Assembly (NCBI RefSeq): GCF_009496535.1
Contig: NZ_WIDL01000028.1
Span: forward strand, 1-41,349
Length of the DNA stretch: 41,349 nt
Source of the DNA: Stenotrophomonas sp. MYb238
GTDB taxonomy: Bacteria; Pseudomonadota; Gammaproteobacteria; Xanthomonadales; Xanthomonadaceae
Direction of reading: 5' to 3'
Of this stretch, positions 16,492-24,793 are shown piece by piece (positions within the stretch are counted from its first letter, which is position 1; each line of letters starts with the position of its first letter). The notes beneath the pieces are model-generated. The model was not told the DNA's origin, searched no databases, and was given only the letters and a program-made list of their open reading frames with translations. The position numbers were made by a program, and so were the translations under genes.

Positions 16492-18975
16492 ATGAGCGTC
16501 CGTTGCACTGCCTGGTCCGCGGTACTCGCCGCGACCGCCACCACCCTGTTGGCCAGCATGCCCGCGCATGCCGAGTACGCCAAGCCGCCGGCCGAACTGC
16601 TGAAGGTGCTGACCGCGCCGCCGCCGCCGATGCCCAGCGTCGATCCCACCGGTAAGCGCCTGCTGCTGACCACCAGCCAGACCTATCCGTCGATCAGCCG
16701 CGTCGCCCGGCCCTACCTGAAGCTGGCCGGCCTGCGCCTGGAGCCGGGCAACCGCAGCCGCCACGACACCCCGGGCGGCTACGGCATTCCCGCCTGCGTG
16801 GCCGACTTCACCCTGGTGGACATCGCCAGCGGCAAGGAAAGCCGGGTGCCGCTGCCGAAGGACGCCTGTGCCGGCGGCGCGCTGTGGTCGCCCGACGGCC
16901 AGCGCTTCGCGTTCCAGAACGTCGTCGCCGATGCGGTGCAGCTGTGGGTGGGCGATGCCGCCAGCGGCCAGGTGCGGCAGATCGCCGGCGCGCGCCTGAA
17001 TCCCATGTTCGGCAGCACCGTGCAGTGGCTGGACGGCGGCGACCGCCTGCTGGTCAAGCTGGTGCCCGCCAACCAGGGACCGGCGCCGGCCGGCGACGAC
17101 GCTTACGGCCCGGACGTGCAGGAATCGCTCGGCGCCAAGGGCGTGAGCAGCACCTACGAAACCCGCGACACCCTGGCCAGCGAGCATGACGAACGCCTGT
17201 TCGCCTACTACGGCCAGTCGCAGCTGGCGGTGGTCGAGGCCGCGTCCGGCACGGTGAAGCCGGTCGGCGCGCCGCAGCTGTACAACGGCGTCAACGGCGC
17301 GCCCGACGGCGTGCACGTGCTCACCCAGACCATCAAGCCGCCGTTCTCGCACGCGGTCACCTACCAGCGTTTCGCCTACGACGTGGACGTGCTGGACGTG
17401 GTCACCGGCAAGAGCGTGCGCATCGCCGCGCTGCCGCTGGCCGAGCGCGTGCCGGTGCACGGCGTGCCGGAAGGCCCGCGCGATTTCGACTGGCGCGCCA
17501 CCGATCCGGCCACGCTGGTCTGGGCCGAGGCGCTGGACAAGGGCGATTGGAACGTCAACGTGCCGCAGCGCGACAGGCTGATGCTGCAGTCCGCACCGTT
17601 CACCGCGGCGCCGCGCGAGATCGCCCGCACCACCCAGCGCTACGCCGGCCTGGACTGGACCGCGCAGCCGCAGCGCGCCTTCCTCAACGAATACGACGAG
17701 AACCGCCACTGGCGCCAGACCCGCATCGTCGACATCGACAATCCGAAGCAGGAAGCGCGCCTGCTGTGGGACCTGTCCAGCGACGAGCTGTACGGCGACC
17801 CGGGCAGCTTCGTCTACCAGCGCCTGCCCAGCGGTGCCTACGTGGTGCGCGAGGAGGACGGCAAGGTGTTCCTGCGCGGGCAGGGCAGCTCGCCGCAGGG
17901 CGACCGCCCGTTCCTCGACCGCCTGGACCTGGCCACGCTCAGGAGCGAGCGCCTGTTCCGCAGCGCCGCCGACGCCTACGACCAGTTCCTCGGCTTCACT
18001 GCCGAACCGGGCCGCTACCTCACCTGGCACCAGTCGGTGATCGACCCGCCCAACGCCTGGCTGCGCGAACTGGGCGCGCGTGATGCCGCGGCCAGGGAAG
18101 GCGAGGCGCAGTACGCCGCCGAAGGCCGTGCGCTGACCCATATCGCCGATCCCACGCCGGAAGTGCGGCAGATCCAGAAGCGGCTGGTCACCTACAAGCG
18201 CGCCGACGGCATCGACCTGTCCTTCACCCTGTACACCCCGCCGGGCTACAAGGAAGGCCAGCGCCTGCCGGCCATCCTGTATGCCTACCCGGCCGACTTC
18301 GCCAACAGCGCGCAGGCCGGGCAGGTGTCCGGCTCGCAGCAGACCTTCACCCGGCTGGCGCCGTACCGGCTGATGCTGCTGGCCGGCTACGCCATCATCG
18401 ACAATGCCTCGTTCCCCATCGTCGGCGATCCCAAGAGCGCCTACGACACCTACCTGGAACAGCTCACCGCCGACGCCACGGCCGCGGTGGACAAGGCGGT
18501 GGAACTGGGCGTGGTGGACCGCAACCGCATCGGCGTCACCGGCCACAGCCACGGCGGCCTGATGACCGCCAACCTGATCGCCCACACCGACCTGTTCAAG
18601 GCCGGCGTGGCCACCAGCGGCTCGTACAACAAGACCTTCACCCCGTTCGGCTTCCAGAACGAGCGCCGCTCGGTCTGGCAGGCGCAGGACGTGTACCTGA
18701 AGGCCTCGCCGTACTTCTACGCCGACAGGATCAAGCTGCCGCTGCTGCTGGTGCACGGCGAGGACGACGCCAACCCCGGCACCGAGCCGTTCCAGTCGCG
18801 CAAGCTCTACCAGGCCATCCGCGGCAACGGCGGCACCACCCGCCTGGTGATGCTGCCGCACGAACCGCACTGGTACACCGCGCTGGAATCCAACGAACAG
18901 CTGGTGGCCGAGATGCTGGCCTGGTTCGACCGCTACGTGAAGAACGCGCCAGCGCAGGCGGCTTCGGCCAAGTGA
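16492..18975 (+). CDS. Secreted S9-family (prolyl oligopeptidase-type) peptidase
   Basis: The product has 827 residues. I chose the ATG at 16492 because GAGGGAAACC precedes it and a signal peptide follows, with predicted cleavage after ASMPAHA (about residue 27). Residues about 50-570 form a beta-propeller-like N-terminal region. The C-terminal alpha/beta-hydrolase domain (about 580-815) has the nucleophile Ser686 in GHSHGG, an Asp at 758 or 759 in HGEDDANPG, and His793 in LPHEPHWY. The E-x-H form around the histidine and the long N-terminal region resemble glutamyl-endopeptidase-like S9 members. It probably works in the periplasm or outside the cell. A strong terminator follows. An in-frame ATG four codons upstream is an alternative start. 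Confidence 0.9.
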   Translation: MSVRCTAWSAVLAATATTLLASMPAHAEYAKPPAELLKVLTAPPPPMPSVDPTGKRLLLTTSQTYPSISRVARPYLKLAGLRLEPGNRSRHDTPGGYGIPACVADFTLVDIASGKESRVPLPKDACAGGALWSPDGQRFAFQNVVADAVQLWVGDAASGQVRQIAGARLNPMFGSTVQWLDGGDRLLVKLVPANQGPAPAGDDAYGPDVQESLGAKGVSSTYETRDTLASEHDERLFAYYGQSQLAVVEAASGTVKPVGAPQLYNGVNGAPDGVHVLTQTIKPPFSHAVTYQRFAYDVDVLDVVTGKSVRIAALPLAERVPVHGVPEGPRDFDWRATDPATLVWAEALDKGDWNVNVPQRDRLMLQSAPFTAAPREIARTTQRYAGLDWTAQPQRAFLNEYDENRHWRQTRIVDIDNPKQEARLLWDLSSDELYGDPGSFVYQRLPSGAYVVREEDGKVFLRGQGSSPQGDRPFLDRLDLATLRSERLFRSAADAYDQFLGFTAEPGRYLTWHQSVIDPPNAWLRELGARDAAAREGEAQYAAEGRALTHIADPTPEVRQIQKRLVTYKRADGIDLSFTLYTPPGYKEGQRLPAILYAYPADFANSAQAGQVSGSQQTFTRLAPYRLMLLAGYAIIDNASFPIVGDPKSAYDTYLEQLTADATAAVDKAVELGVVDRNRIGVTGHSHGGLMTANLIAHTDLFKAGVATSGSYNKTFTPFGFQNERRSVWQAQDVYLKASPYFYADRIKLPLLLVHGEDDANPGTEPFQSRKLYQAIRGNGGTTRLVMLPHEPHWYTALESNEQLVAEMLAWFDRYVKNAPAQAASAK

Positions 18976-19002
18976 GTCGCTGGTGAGTTGATCGAGCGGT
19001 AC

Positions 19003-19035
19003 GAAGAAGCCCGCGCATGCGGGCTTCTTCTTTTT
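19003..19035 (+). terminator. Rho-independent terminator of the S9 peptidase gene
   Basis: A perfect 12-bp stem (GAAGAAGCCCGC and complement) with loop GCAT is followed by TTTTT. It lies 28 nt after the stop codon. This is the clearest intrinsic terminator in the window. Confidence 0.93.
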
Positions 19036-19113
19036 CGGGTGTTGGTGGATTGCGTCGTGGCGAATGAAGCCGGCGGCGTGTGCTGGCTGTTGAACGCAGC
19101 GCCGCCGCGCAGC

Positions 19114-19290
19114 TCAGTTCTTGCCCTTGCCGCGGCTGATCGGCGACAAGCCGTTGCCGAGCGTTACCTGCAACGCATCGCCAACGGCGAACCCGCAGCA
19201 TTCCAGCCGGCGACCGGGCAACCTCAGCCTGGGCACCGCCCGGCTGCCGGCCCGCTCGTCGCGGCGTTCGTTGTAGTGCATGCAGCCCAT
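19114..19290 (-). CDS. Short SymE-like (AbrB-fold toxin family) reading frame
   Basis: This 58-codon frame reads M-G-C-M-H-Y-N-E-R-R-D-E-R, then VPRLRLPGRRLECCGFAVGD, and ends GNGLSPISRGKGKN. The core matches the SymE pattern (P-x-L-x-L-x-G-x-W-L-E-x-A-G-F-x-x-G-x-x-V-x-V, then a G-R-L-x-I strand). Two positions differ from the usual family: Arg replaces the Trp, and Cys-Cys stands before Gly-Phe. SymE is an SOS-linked toxin in E. coli controlled by an antisense RNA. No ribosome-binding site is visible, and the frame continues upstream without an earlier ATG until a stop near 19.46 kb. It may therefore be a decaying gene. An internal ATG at 19281 is another possible start. Confidence 0.5.
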   Translation of the reverse strand: MGCMHYNERRDERAGSRAVPRLRLPGRRLECCGFAVGDALQVTLGNGLSPISRGKGKN

Positions 19291-19801
19291 CGTGCAACGT
19301 CTGGGTTGGCGTGCGCGGCGGGGAGCGGCGGGTTCGGAAGATGGTGCAGGGGAGGGAATGCCTGTCGTCGTTCCGTTTGCCGGTGTCTTGCGCGTTGAAG
19401 CGCCGCGCTTCGGTGCAAGGCGGAGACGTGGAGGAAATGCTCGAAAACGCTCGTATCGGACTCCGCGGTTTCATGGGCGTGGGAGTCCACCACGCCGCTG
19501 TCGATCAAGATGATGGACGGTGCGCGATTGACAGGTGGGACCAAAGACCGGCAGACCTTGCGTTCTCCGCGCACTGCCCGCCATAAAGCAGGCACAGTCC
19601 AGCATGGGGCAGGCGAATGAGCGCCGGCATCGACGATAGGCGCTATGTGCCTCGGTCTTTCAGGCTGTCAAACCCGGCTGCGGGATTCGCCGCAGCGGGT
19701 TGATGGCCCTATGCGATCTTGAAGGTGGTCAATGGACGGATTCGCCGGCTGCCGGCCGCTTGAACCCAGGACCCGGAGCAGGCATCTGCGCGATGCTTCC
19801 G
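19291..19801. other. About 500 bp without a recognisable gene
   Basis: Short open frames exist on both strands (for example 19311-19586 on the plus strand and 19224-19595 on the minus strand). Neither has a ribosome-binding site or a motif I recognise. A regulator of the SymE-like frame, if any, would be expected at its 5' side here, but I cannot see a promoter that proves it. Confidence 0.4.
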
Positions 19802-22468
19802 TCAGCGGCAGCCGTCCAGCACGGTTCGCGCCAGTTCCTGTGCGAGGAAGGGAGCGGTACGGCTGTGCGCCACCCGCGCCACCTGACGTGGCGTGCCGGC
19901 CGCCACGATGAGCCCCCCGGCATCGCCCGCGCCCGGCCCCACGTCGATCACCCAATCGGCCTGGGCCACCGCACGCATGTCGTGCTCGATCATCACCACC
20001 GTGTTGCCCGCATCGACCAGGCGCTGCAATTGCACCAGCAACCGATCGGCATCGGAGGCATGCAAACCGGTAGTCGGTTCGTCGAGCACATACAGGCTGC
20101 GGCCACGCTGGCTGCGCTGCAACTCGGTGGCCAGCTTGATGCGCTGCGCTTCGCCGCCGGAGAGTTCGGTCGCTGGCTGGCCCAGGCGCAGGTAGCCCAG
20201 TCCGATCTCGTGCAGCAATCGCAGCGGCCGCGCCACCGCCTCCTCGTTCGCGAAGAAGTTGCCGGCCTCTTCCACCGTCATCCGCAGCACCTCGGCGATG
20301 TTGCGCCCGTTCCAGCGCACCTTCAGCGTGGCTTCGTTGTAGCGTGCGCCGTGGCATGTCGGGCAGGGCGCATACACGCTGGGCATGAACAGCAGTTCCA
20401 CGCTGACGAAGCCCTCGCCCTCGCAGGTGTCGCAGCGCCCCTTGGCGACATTGAAGGAGAAACGCCCGGCGTCGTAGCGGCGCCGGCGCGCGTCGGGCGT
20501 GGCGGCGAATAGCTTGCGCACGTGATCGAACAGGCCGGTATAGGTGGCCAGGTTCGAGCGCGGCGTGCGCCCGATCGGCTTCTGGTCCACCTGCACCAGG
20601 CGCCGCACCGCGTCCATGTCCCCGGCCAGGTGTCCGCCGGTGGTCTCGATGACCGCCGGCCCCTCGCCGGCGTCCGCTTCGGCGGCATCGTCCTCCGGTT
20701 CGTGGCCCAGGTGCAGCAGCACCAGCTCCGGCAGCGCCTGCGCCATGAGGCTGGACTTGCCGGAGCCGGAGATGCCGGTGACCGCCGTCAGCACGCCCAG
20801 CGGAATGCGTGCATCCACGCCCTGCAGGTTGTGGCGGTGGATGCCCTGCAACTCCAGCCAGCCGGCCGGCGTGCGCCCGCGGCTGCCGGGCGCGGGGATC
20901 TCGTCGAACAGATAGCGTGCGGTGCGCGATTCGGTGATCGCGCGCAGCCCATCCGGTTCGCCGCTATAGAGCACGCGCCCGCCGCGCTCGCCGGCGTCCG
21001 GTCCCACGTCCACCAGCCACTGCGCGCGGCGCATCAGGTCCAGGTCGTGCTCCACCACGAACACCGAGTTGCCCGCGTCGCGCAGCCGGTCGAGCGCGTC
21101 GTACAGGGCCTGGCTGTCGGCCGGATGCAGGCCCGCCGAGGGTTCGTCGAGCACGTACACGACGCCGAACAACAGGGAACTCAGTTGCGTGGCCAGCCGC
21201 AGGCGCTGCAACTCGCCGGCCGAAAGGGTTGGCGTGGCCCGGTCCAGCGTCAGGTAGCCCAGGCCCAGCCCGCGCAGTTGATGCAGGCGAGCCACCACGC
21301 CGCCGGCCAGGCGCTGCGCGGCCAGGCGCTTTTCCTCCGACAGCGCAGAGGTACGACGCACGTCGGGCGACACCGCGTGGACCGCACGACCCGATGCCGC
21401 GCGCGCGGCACGGTCGCGCCGGGTCGCTTCCCTGTCGGTACCCGCGCCCGCCGCATGGGCGCGAAAATCGCCCCGGGCGATGGGCTCGAGCAGCGCCGCC
21501 AGCCGGTCCAGCGGCATCTGCATGAATTCACCGATGTCCAATCCGGCGAACGTCACCGACAGCGCCTCGGGCTTGAGCCGCTTGCCGTGGCAGACGGGGC
21601 ACAACTGGCCTTGCATGAAGCGTGACACGCGCTTTCGCATCAGCGCGCTCTGCGTATTGGCGAAGGTGTGCAGCACGTAGCGCCGGGCGCCGGTAAAGGT
21701 GCCCATATAGCTGGGTTCCATTTTGCGCCGCAGCGCCGCACGCGTCTCCGCAGGCGTGAAGCCGGCGTACACCGGTGCCGTCGGCGTTTCCTCCGTGAAC
21801 AGGATCCAGTCGCGGTCCTTTTTCGGCAGGTCTTTCCACGGCCGGTCAACGTCGTAGCCCATGCTGACCAGGATGTCGCGCAGGTTCTGTCCCTGCCAGG
21901 CGGGCGGCCACGAGGCGATCGCCCGTTCGCGGATGCTCAGCGATGGGTCGGGCACCATCGCGGCCTCGGTCACTTCGTACACGTGGCCCAGGCCGTGGCA
22001 GTCCGGGCACGCGCCTTGTGGCGTGTTCGGCGAGAAATCCTCGGCGTACAGCATCGGCTGGCCGGCCGGATAGGCGCCGGCCCGCGAATACATCATGCGT
22101 ACCAGGCTGGACAGGGTGGTCACGCTGCCGACGGAGGAGCGCGCATTGCTGGCGCCGCGCTGCTGTTGCAGCGCCACCGCGGGCGGCAAGCCATCGATCG
22201 CATCGACGTCCGGTACGCCGGCCTGGTCGATCAGGCGTCGCGCATAAGGCGCGACCGACTCGAAATAGCGCCGCTGCGCCTCCGCATAGATGGTGCCGAA
22301 GGCCAGCGAGGACTTGCCGGAGCCGGAGACGCCGGAGAACACCACCAGCGCGTTGCGCGGAATGGAGACATCCACGTCCTTGAGGTTGTTCTCTCTCGCG
22401 CCGCGCACTTCCACCAGGCCGCTGGCCGCAGCGGTACAGGACGATTCACCGAAAAAAGGGTTCTTCAT
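19802..22468 (-). CDS. UvrA2-type ABC ATPase (UvrA paralogue without UvrB-binding domain)
   Basis: The product has 888 residues against about 940 for true UvrA. Both ABC modules are complete: Walker A GVSGSGKS (46-53) and GISGSGKS, signatures LSAGELQR and LSGGEAQR, and Walker B LDEPSAGLH and LDEPTTGLH. Zinc-binding pairs CPDC, CPVC, CDTC and CPTC are present. From about residue 130 the chain passes directly to the first zinc finger (C154), so the roughly 110-residue UvrB-binding region of UvrA is missing. This marks the class II (UvrA2/DrrC-like) paralogues, often linked to tolerance of DNA-binding drugs. The ATG at 22468 follows AGGAGCAAGGAC. The 3' end of a broken hydrolase frame overlaps its start by 23 nt. 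Confidence 0.9.
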   Translation of the reverse strand: MKNPFFGESSCTAAASGLVEVRGARENNLKDVDVSIPRNALVVFSGVSGSGKSSLAFGTIYAEAQRRYFESVAPYARRLIDQAGVPDVDAIDGLPPAVALQQQRGASNARSSVGSVTTLSSLVRMMYSRAGAYPAGQPMLYAEDFSPNTPQGACPDCHGLGHVYEVTEAAMVPDPSLSIRERAIASWPPAWQGQNLRDILVSMGYDVDRPWKDLPKKDRDWILFTEETPTAPVYAGFTPAETRAALRRKMEPSYMGTFTGARRYVLHTFANTQSALMRKRVSRFMQGQLCPVCHGKRLKPEALSVTFAGLDIGEFMQMPLDRLAALLEPIARGDFRAHAAGAGTDREATRRDRAARAASGRAVHAVSPDVRRTSALSEEKRLAAQRLAGGVVARLHQLRGLGLGYLTLDRATPTLSAGELQRLRLATQLSSLLFGVVYVLDEPSAGLHPADSQALYDALDRLRDAGNSVFVVEHDLDLMRRAQWLVDVGPDAGERGGRVLYSGEPDGLRAITESRTARYLFDEIPAPGSRGRTPAGWLELQGIHRHNLQGVDARIPLGVLTAVTGISGSGKSSLMAQALPELVLLHLGHEPEDDAAEADAGEGPAVIETTGGHLAGDMDAVRRLVQVDQKPIGRTPRSNLATYTGLFDHVRKLFAATPDARRRRYDAGRFSFNVAKGRCDTCEGEGFVSVELLFMPSVYAPCPTCHGARYNEATLKVRWNGRNIAEVLRMTVEEAGNFFANEEAVARPLRLLHEIGLGYLRLGQPATELSGGEAQRIKLATELQRSQRGRSLYVLDEPTTGLHASDADRLLVQLQRLVDAGNTVVMIEHDMRAVAQADWVIDVGPGAGDAGGLIVAAGTPRQVARVAHSRTAPFLAQELARTVLDGCR

Positions 22469-22829
22469 GTCCTTGCTCCTGCGATTCTTCAGATGGGGGT
22501 TCACGGATTCGGGTATCAGGCGCGTTGCTGTTCGGGTCGCTTCCGGCCGTCCCGGTCGCGATCGACCGCGACCGAGGACCGTGCTTCGTGGCGTTCGCGC
22601 GCATTAGATCGAGGCTGGCGATAGCCCGGTTCTGCGCGCCGCTGATGGTGGCGAGGATGCCATCGTCGGGGAAGCCATTATCCACCGGTGTGTGGATCGT
22701 GGCCTCGCCGGTATTGGAGTCCAGGGGCGGGCGCCCGTCGGCGATGCCGGCTGTCATCGCCTGCGCGACGAACATGCGGTTCTCCAGCGCTCGTGCCATG
22801 CAGCCCTCTCGGAACTGGCTGTCAGGCAT
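22446..22829 (-). pseudogene. C-terminal remnant of a carbon-nitrogen hydrolase (nitrilase family)
   Basis: The translation reads FREGCMARALENRMFVAQAM, then DSNTGEATIHTPVDNGFPDD and GILA. This is the typical C-terminal part of carbon-nitrogen hydrolases, where R-A-L-E-N-x-x-x-V-x-Q and a later G-F-P-D-D-G-x-L-A are conserved. The catalytic Glu-Lys-Cys portion, which should lie upstream, is absent. The family match starts abruptly around 22829. An ATG at 22799 could begin a 117-residue product, but without the active site it cannot be an amidase. The frame ends at 22446, inside the first codons of the uvrA2-like gene. Confidence 0.6.
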
Positions 22830-23184
22830 ACGGATATGGCAGATGGCTGCCGGCCTGGCGTTGCTTCGCGCGGAGGTAGATTTCATGTTGCAGGAACCGC
22901 GGTGGCTGGCCGGAGGCATCGTCGCGCAGTTCGTGCGGTGCCTGGATGCTGGCGACGGTCTGCGGGTACTGGTCGGCGGCCGACTGTAGACGGAACAGCG
23001 TGCCCAGGTAACGCGCGCGGTCCTCGTCGCAGTAGCGCGCCATCACCTGCCGGGCGGGCCCGGGCATGGCCGCGTCCATGCCGCCATCGAGCAGGTGCGC
23101 CGGCACCGGCACGCCCGCCGGATGGGCGAGGGCGGTTGCGTTGCCGAGCAACAGCGGCAGGCCGGACAGGCGCGACAAGGACAT
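22822..23184 (-). pseudogene. N-terminal remnant of a probable secreted hydrolase
   Basis: This frame of 120 residues opens with MSLSRLSGLPLLLGNATALA, a plausible signal peptide cut before HPAGVP. It continues with a helical stretch (RYCDEDRARYLGTLFRLQSA, then EIYLRAKQRQ) that resembles, from memory only, the N-terminal regions of secreted alpha/beta hydrolases of xanthomonads. It stops at 22822, exactly where the nitrilase remnant starts, and has no catalytic domain. I infer a 5' fragment left by a deletion. It could instead be a real small secreted protein. The ribosome-binding site is weak. Confidence 0.4.
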
Positions 23185-23319
23185 GGGCGCTCGGTGGTTG
23201 GTTGTCGGAGGATGCGCTGGATATCACATCGAAAGCGCCGCAGGGTTCTTGCGCACGTCACGTCACGCCACGCTTACGGTGGCGGTCGTCAGATACCGGA
23301 AACGACCGGGAGTGCTGCC

Positions 23320-23739
23320 ATGGTGGACGGATGGGTGGAACGCAACCGTGATGGGCTGATCCTGCTGGCGCGGATCCTGTTGATGGTGCTGTTCGTGATA
23401 TCGGGCTGGGGAAAGCTGACCGACTTCCAGGGCACGGTAGGCTACATGGCCTCGCTGCACGCGCCGCTGCCGCAGGTGGCGGCCGGCGTGGCGGTCTGCA
23501 TGGAATTGCTGGTCGGCATCGCCCTGCTGCTGGGCATCCAGGTGCGGCTGCTGGCGCTGCTGTTCGTCCTGTTCGTGCTGGGCACCGGCGTGCTCGGCCA
23601 TGCGTTCTGGGGCATGGAAGGTGCCGAGCGCGCGATGAACATGACCCAGTTCCTGAAGAACCTGTCCATCGCCGGCGGGCTGGTGCTGCTGGCGGTGACC
23701 GGTGGCGGGCGTTATGCGCTGGCTGGGCGGCCGCGCTGA
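23320..23739 (+). CDS. DoxX-family membrane protein
   Basis: The product has 139 residues and four hydrophobic helices (about 14-32, 52-71, 73-92 and 115-132). The first helix region RILLMVLFVISGWGKLTDFQ is characteristic of DoxX/DoxD proteins (R-x-x-x-x-x-F-x-x-x-G-x-x-K-L). The GHAFW motif after helix 3 is also typical. Members are linked to quinone or thiol redox chemistry at the inner membrane, but the exact reaction here is unknown. The ATG at 23320 has GGGAG 8 nt upstream. A hairpin follows the stop. Confidence 0.88.
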   Translation: MVDGWVERNRDGLILLARILLMVLFVISGWGKLTDFQGTVGYMASLHAPLPQVAAGVAVCMELLVGIALLLGIQVRLLALLFVLFVLGTGVLGHAFWGMEGAERAMNMTQFLKNLSIAGGLVLLAVTGGGRYALAGRPR

Positions 23740-23751
23740 GGGGGCCGATCG

Positions 23752-23781
23752 AGCCGCTTCCCTGCATGTCGGGAAGCGGCT
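23752..23781 (+). terminator. Probable hairpin terminator after the DoxX-like gene
   Basis: An 11-bp perfect stem (AGCCGCTTCCC and its complement) with an 8-nt loop TGCATGTC begins 12 nt after the stop. No T-run follows at once, so it could be a pause or mRNA-stability hairpin. Confidence 0.55.
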
Positions 23782-23817
23782 GCAGCCCGGGAAGGGTTGT
23801 TTCTCCGGCACTCACGG

Positions 23818-24140
23818 ATGATGGACAAGCACGCGGTATGCGCGCAGTGGGGGCTGGCCGGCTACCGCCTTTGGGGTGTTGATCGCTGGCAAGTCATTCC
23901 CCGCTGATATCTGCGATGTACCGGTGATGGCACTATTGCGTCACGAGAAGGATGTTCGAGAGCCTGAGTTCCATGATCGGCGACAGGCAGGTGTTCTGGA
24001 GATACTGGCATGGTTACGCAGCACCCTTCGACGTGTCAGAACGCGACGCAGCCGACAGGCTGGATGCGGCCGCGATATTGAAAGATCCCTGGCTGGGCGT
24101 GCACGCTCGCCGGGTGATGGATATTCGTCCGGCGCCTTGA
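23818..24140 (+). pseudogene. Small hypothetical gene broken by two frameshifts
   Basis: Three consecutive frames give segments that read as one protein. Frame 1 from the ATGATG at 23818 gives DKHAVCAQWGLAGYRLWGVD then RWQVIP, and stops at 23905. Frame 2 gives DVPVMALLRHEKDVREPE from about 23913. Frame 3 from about 23958 gives SSMIGDRQVFWRYWHGYAAP, then FDVSERDAADRLDAAAILKD and PWLGVHARRVMDIRPAP, ending at 24140. Each segment has natural amino-acid composition only in its own frame. The ancestral protein would have been about 105-110 residues. Its function is unknown. Alternatively only the third part is translated (62 codons from 23952). It ends 8 nt before the next gene. Confidence 0.45.
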
Positions 24141-24148
24141 CCGTCACC

Positions 24149-24793
24149 ATGAGCCATACCCCATGCCGGCCACGCCCGCTCACGTTTCCACTGTCGCGAG
24201 CGCGATCCGATGAAGTAATCGCCGCAGTGCTTGTCACCGCGGCGCTGCATGTGGTGTTCGCCGCATACCTGCTGTTCCACAGGGAGGCCGGCGCTGTTTC
24301 CGCTGTGCCGGCAGAGGTACGTACGGTACTGAGATTGGTTGAGCGCGAGCTTCCCGCGAAGCCACCGCATCCGCCCGCCATGCTCGCTCGGGCGAGCCCG
24401 GCCATTTCCCGGCCGGTGCCGTCGAGTACCCGAAGCGCAGGCCCTGCAATCACGTCAGCCGTGCCCCTGGCCACGCCTGCAGGGGGGAATGGCATCCCAC
24501 GGCGGCTGGTACTTGCCGTTCCGGAAACGGCTTCGAGCGGCACCTACGCCCCTGACATGATGGGCCGGTCGAAGGCGCTATCGACATACGAACGGACACG
24601 GTTTGCCGACGCATGGGCGCCTGATGGCGGTCCGGTCCAGAAGACCTGGGCGCAACGTTCCCGGGCCGCGCACCTGCTTCTTTCGGCCACGGGTGCACTG
24701 GAGTTCCCCTGCACGGAGGAAGAGAAGCGGTTGCGGAAACCGCGCTGTTCCGGTGCGCAGTACGACCATGACCAGACACCCGACGCAAACTGA
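24149..24793 (+). CDS. Single-pass membrane protein of unknown function
   Basis: The product has 214 residues. Residues about 21-43 form one membrane helix with the N-terminus in the cytoplasm. Residues 50-140 are rich in Pro, Ala and Ser, as in a flexible periplasmic linker. The C-terminal part holds TRFADAWAPDGGPVQKTWAQ and two cysteines (in EFPCTEEE and KPRCSG) that could form a disulfide. The layout of anchor, Pro/Ala linker and small Cys-containing domain resembles a family of uncharacterised xanthomonad proteins with a related R-F-x-x-x-W-x-P-D-G motif. I know no function. It starts 8 nt after the broken small gene, and no strong ribosome-binding site is visible. Confidence 0.6.
   Translation: MSHTPCRPRPLTFPLSRARSDEVIAAVLVTAALHVVFAAYLLFHREAGAVSAVPAEVRTVLRLVERELPAKPPHPPAMLARASPAISRPVPSSTRSAGPAITSAVPLATPAGGNGIPRRLVLAVPETASSGTYAPDMMGRSKALSTYERTRFADAWAPDGGPVQKTWAQRSRAAHLLLSATGALEFPCTEEEKRLRKPRCSGAQYDHDQTPDAN

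Noticed and set aside
16435-18870. An 811-codon open frame on the minus strand
   Set aside because: It is antisense to the S9 peptidase gene and shows no domain or ribosome-binding site.
19311-19586. A 91-codon plus-strand frame in the gap before the uvrA2-like gene
   Set aside because: It has no ribosome-binding site, no recognisable motif and unconvincing composition. I left it unannotated.
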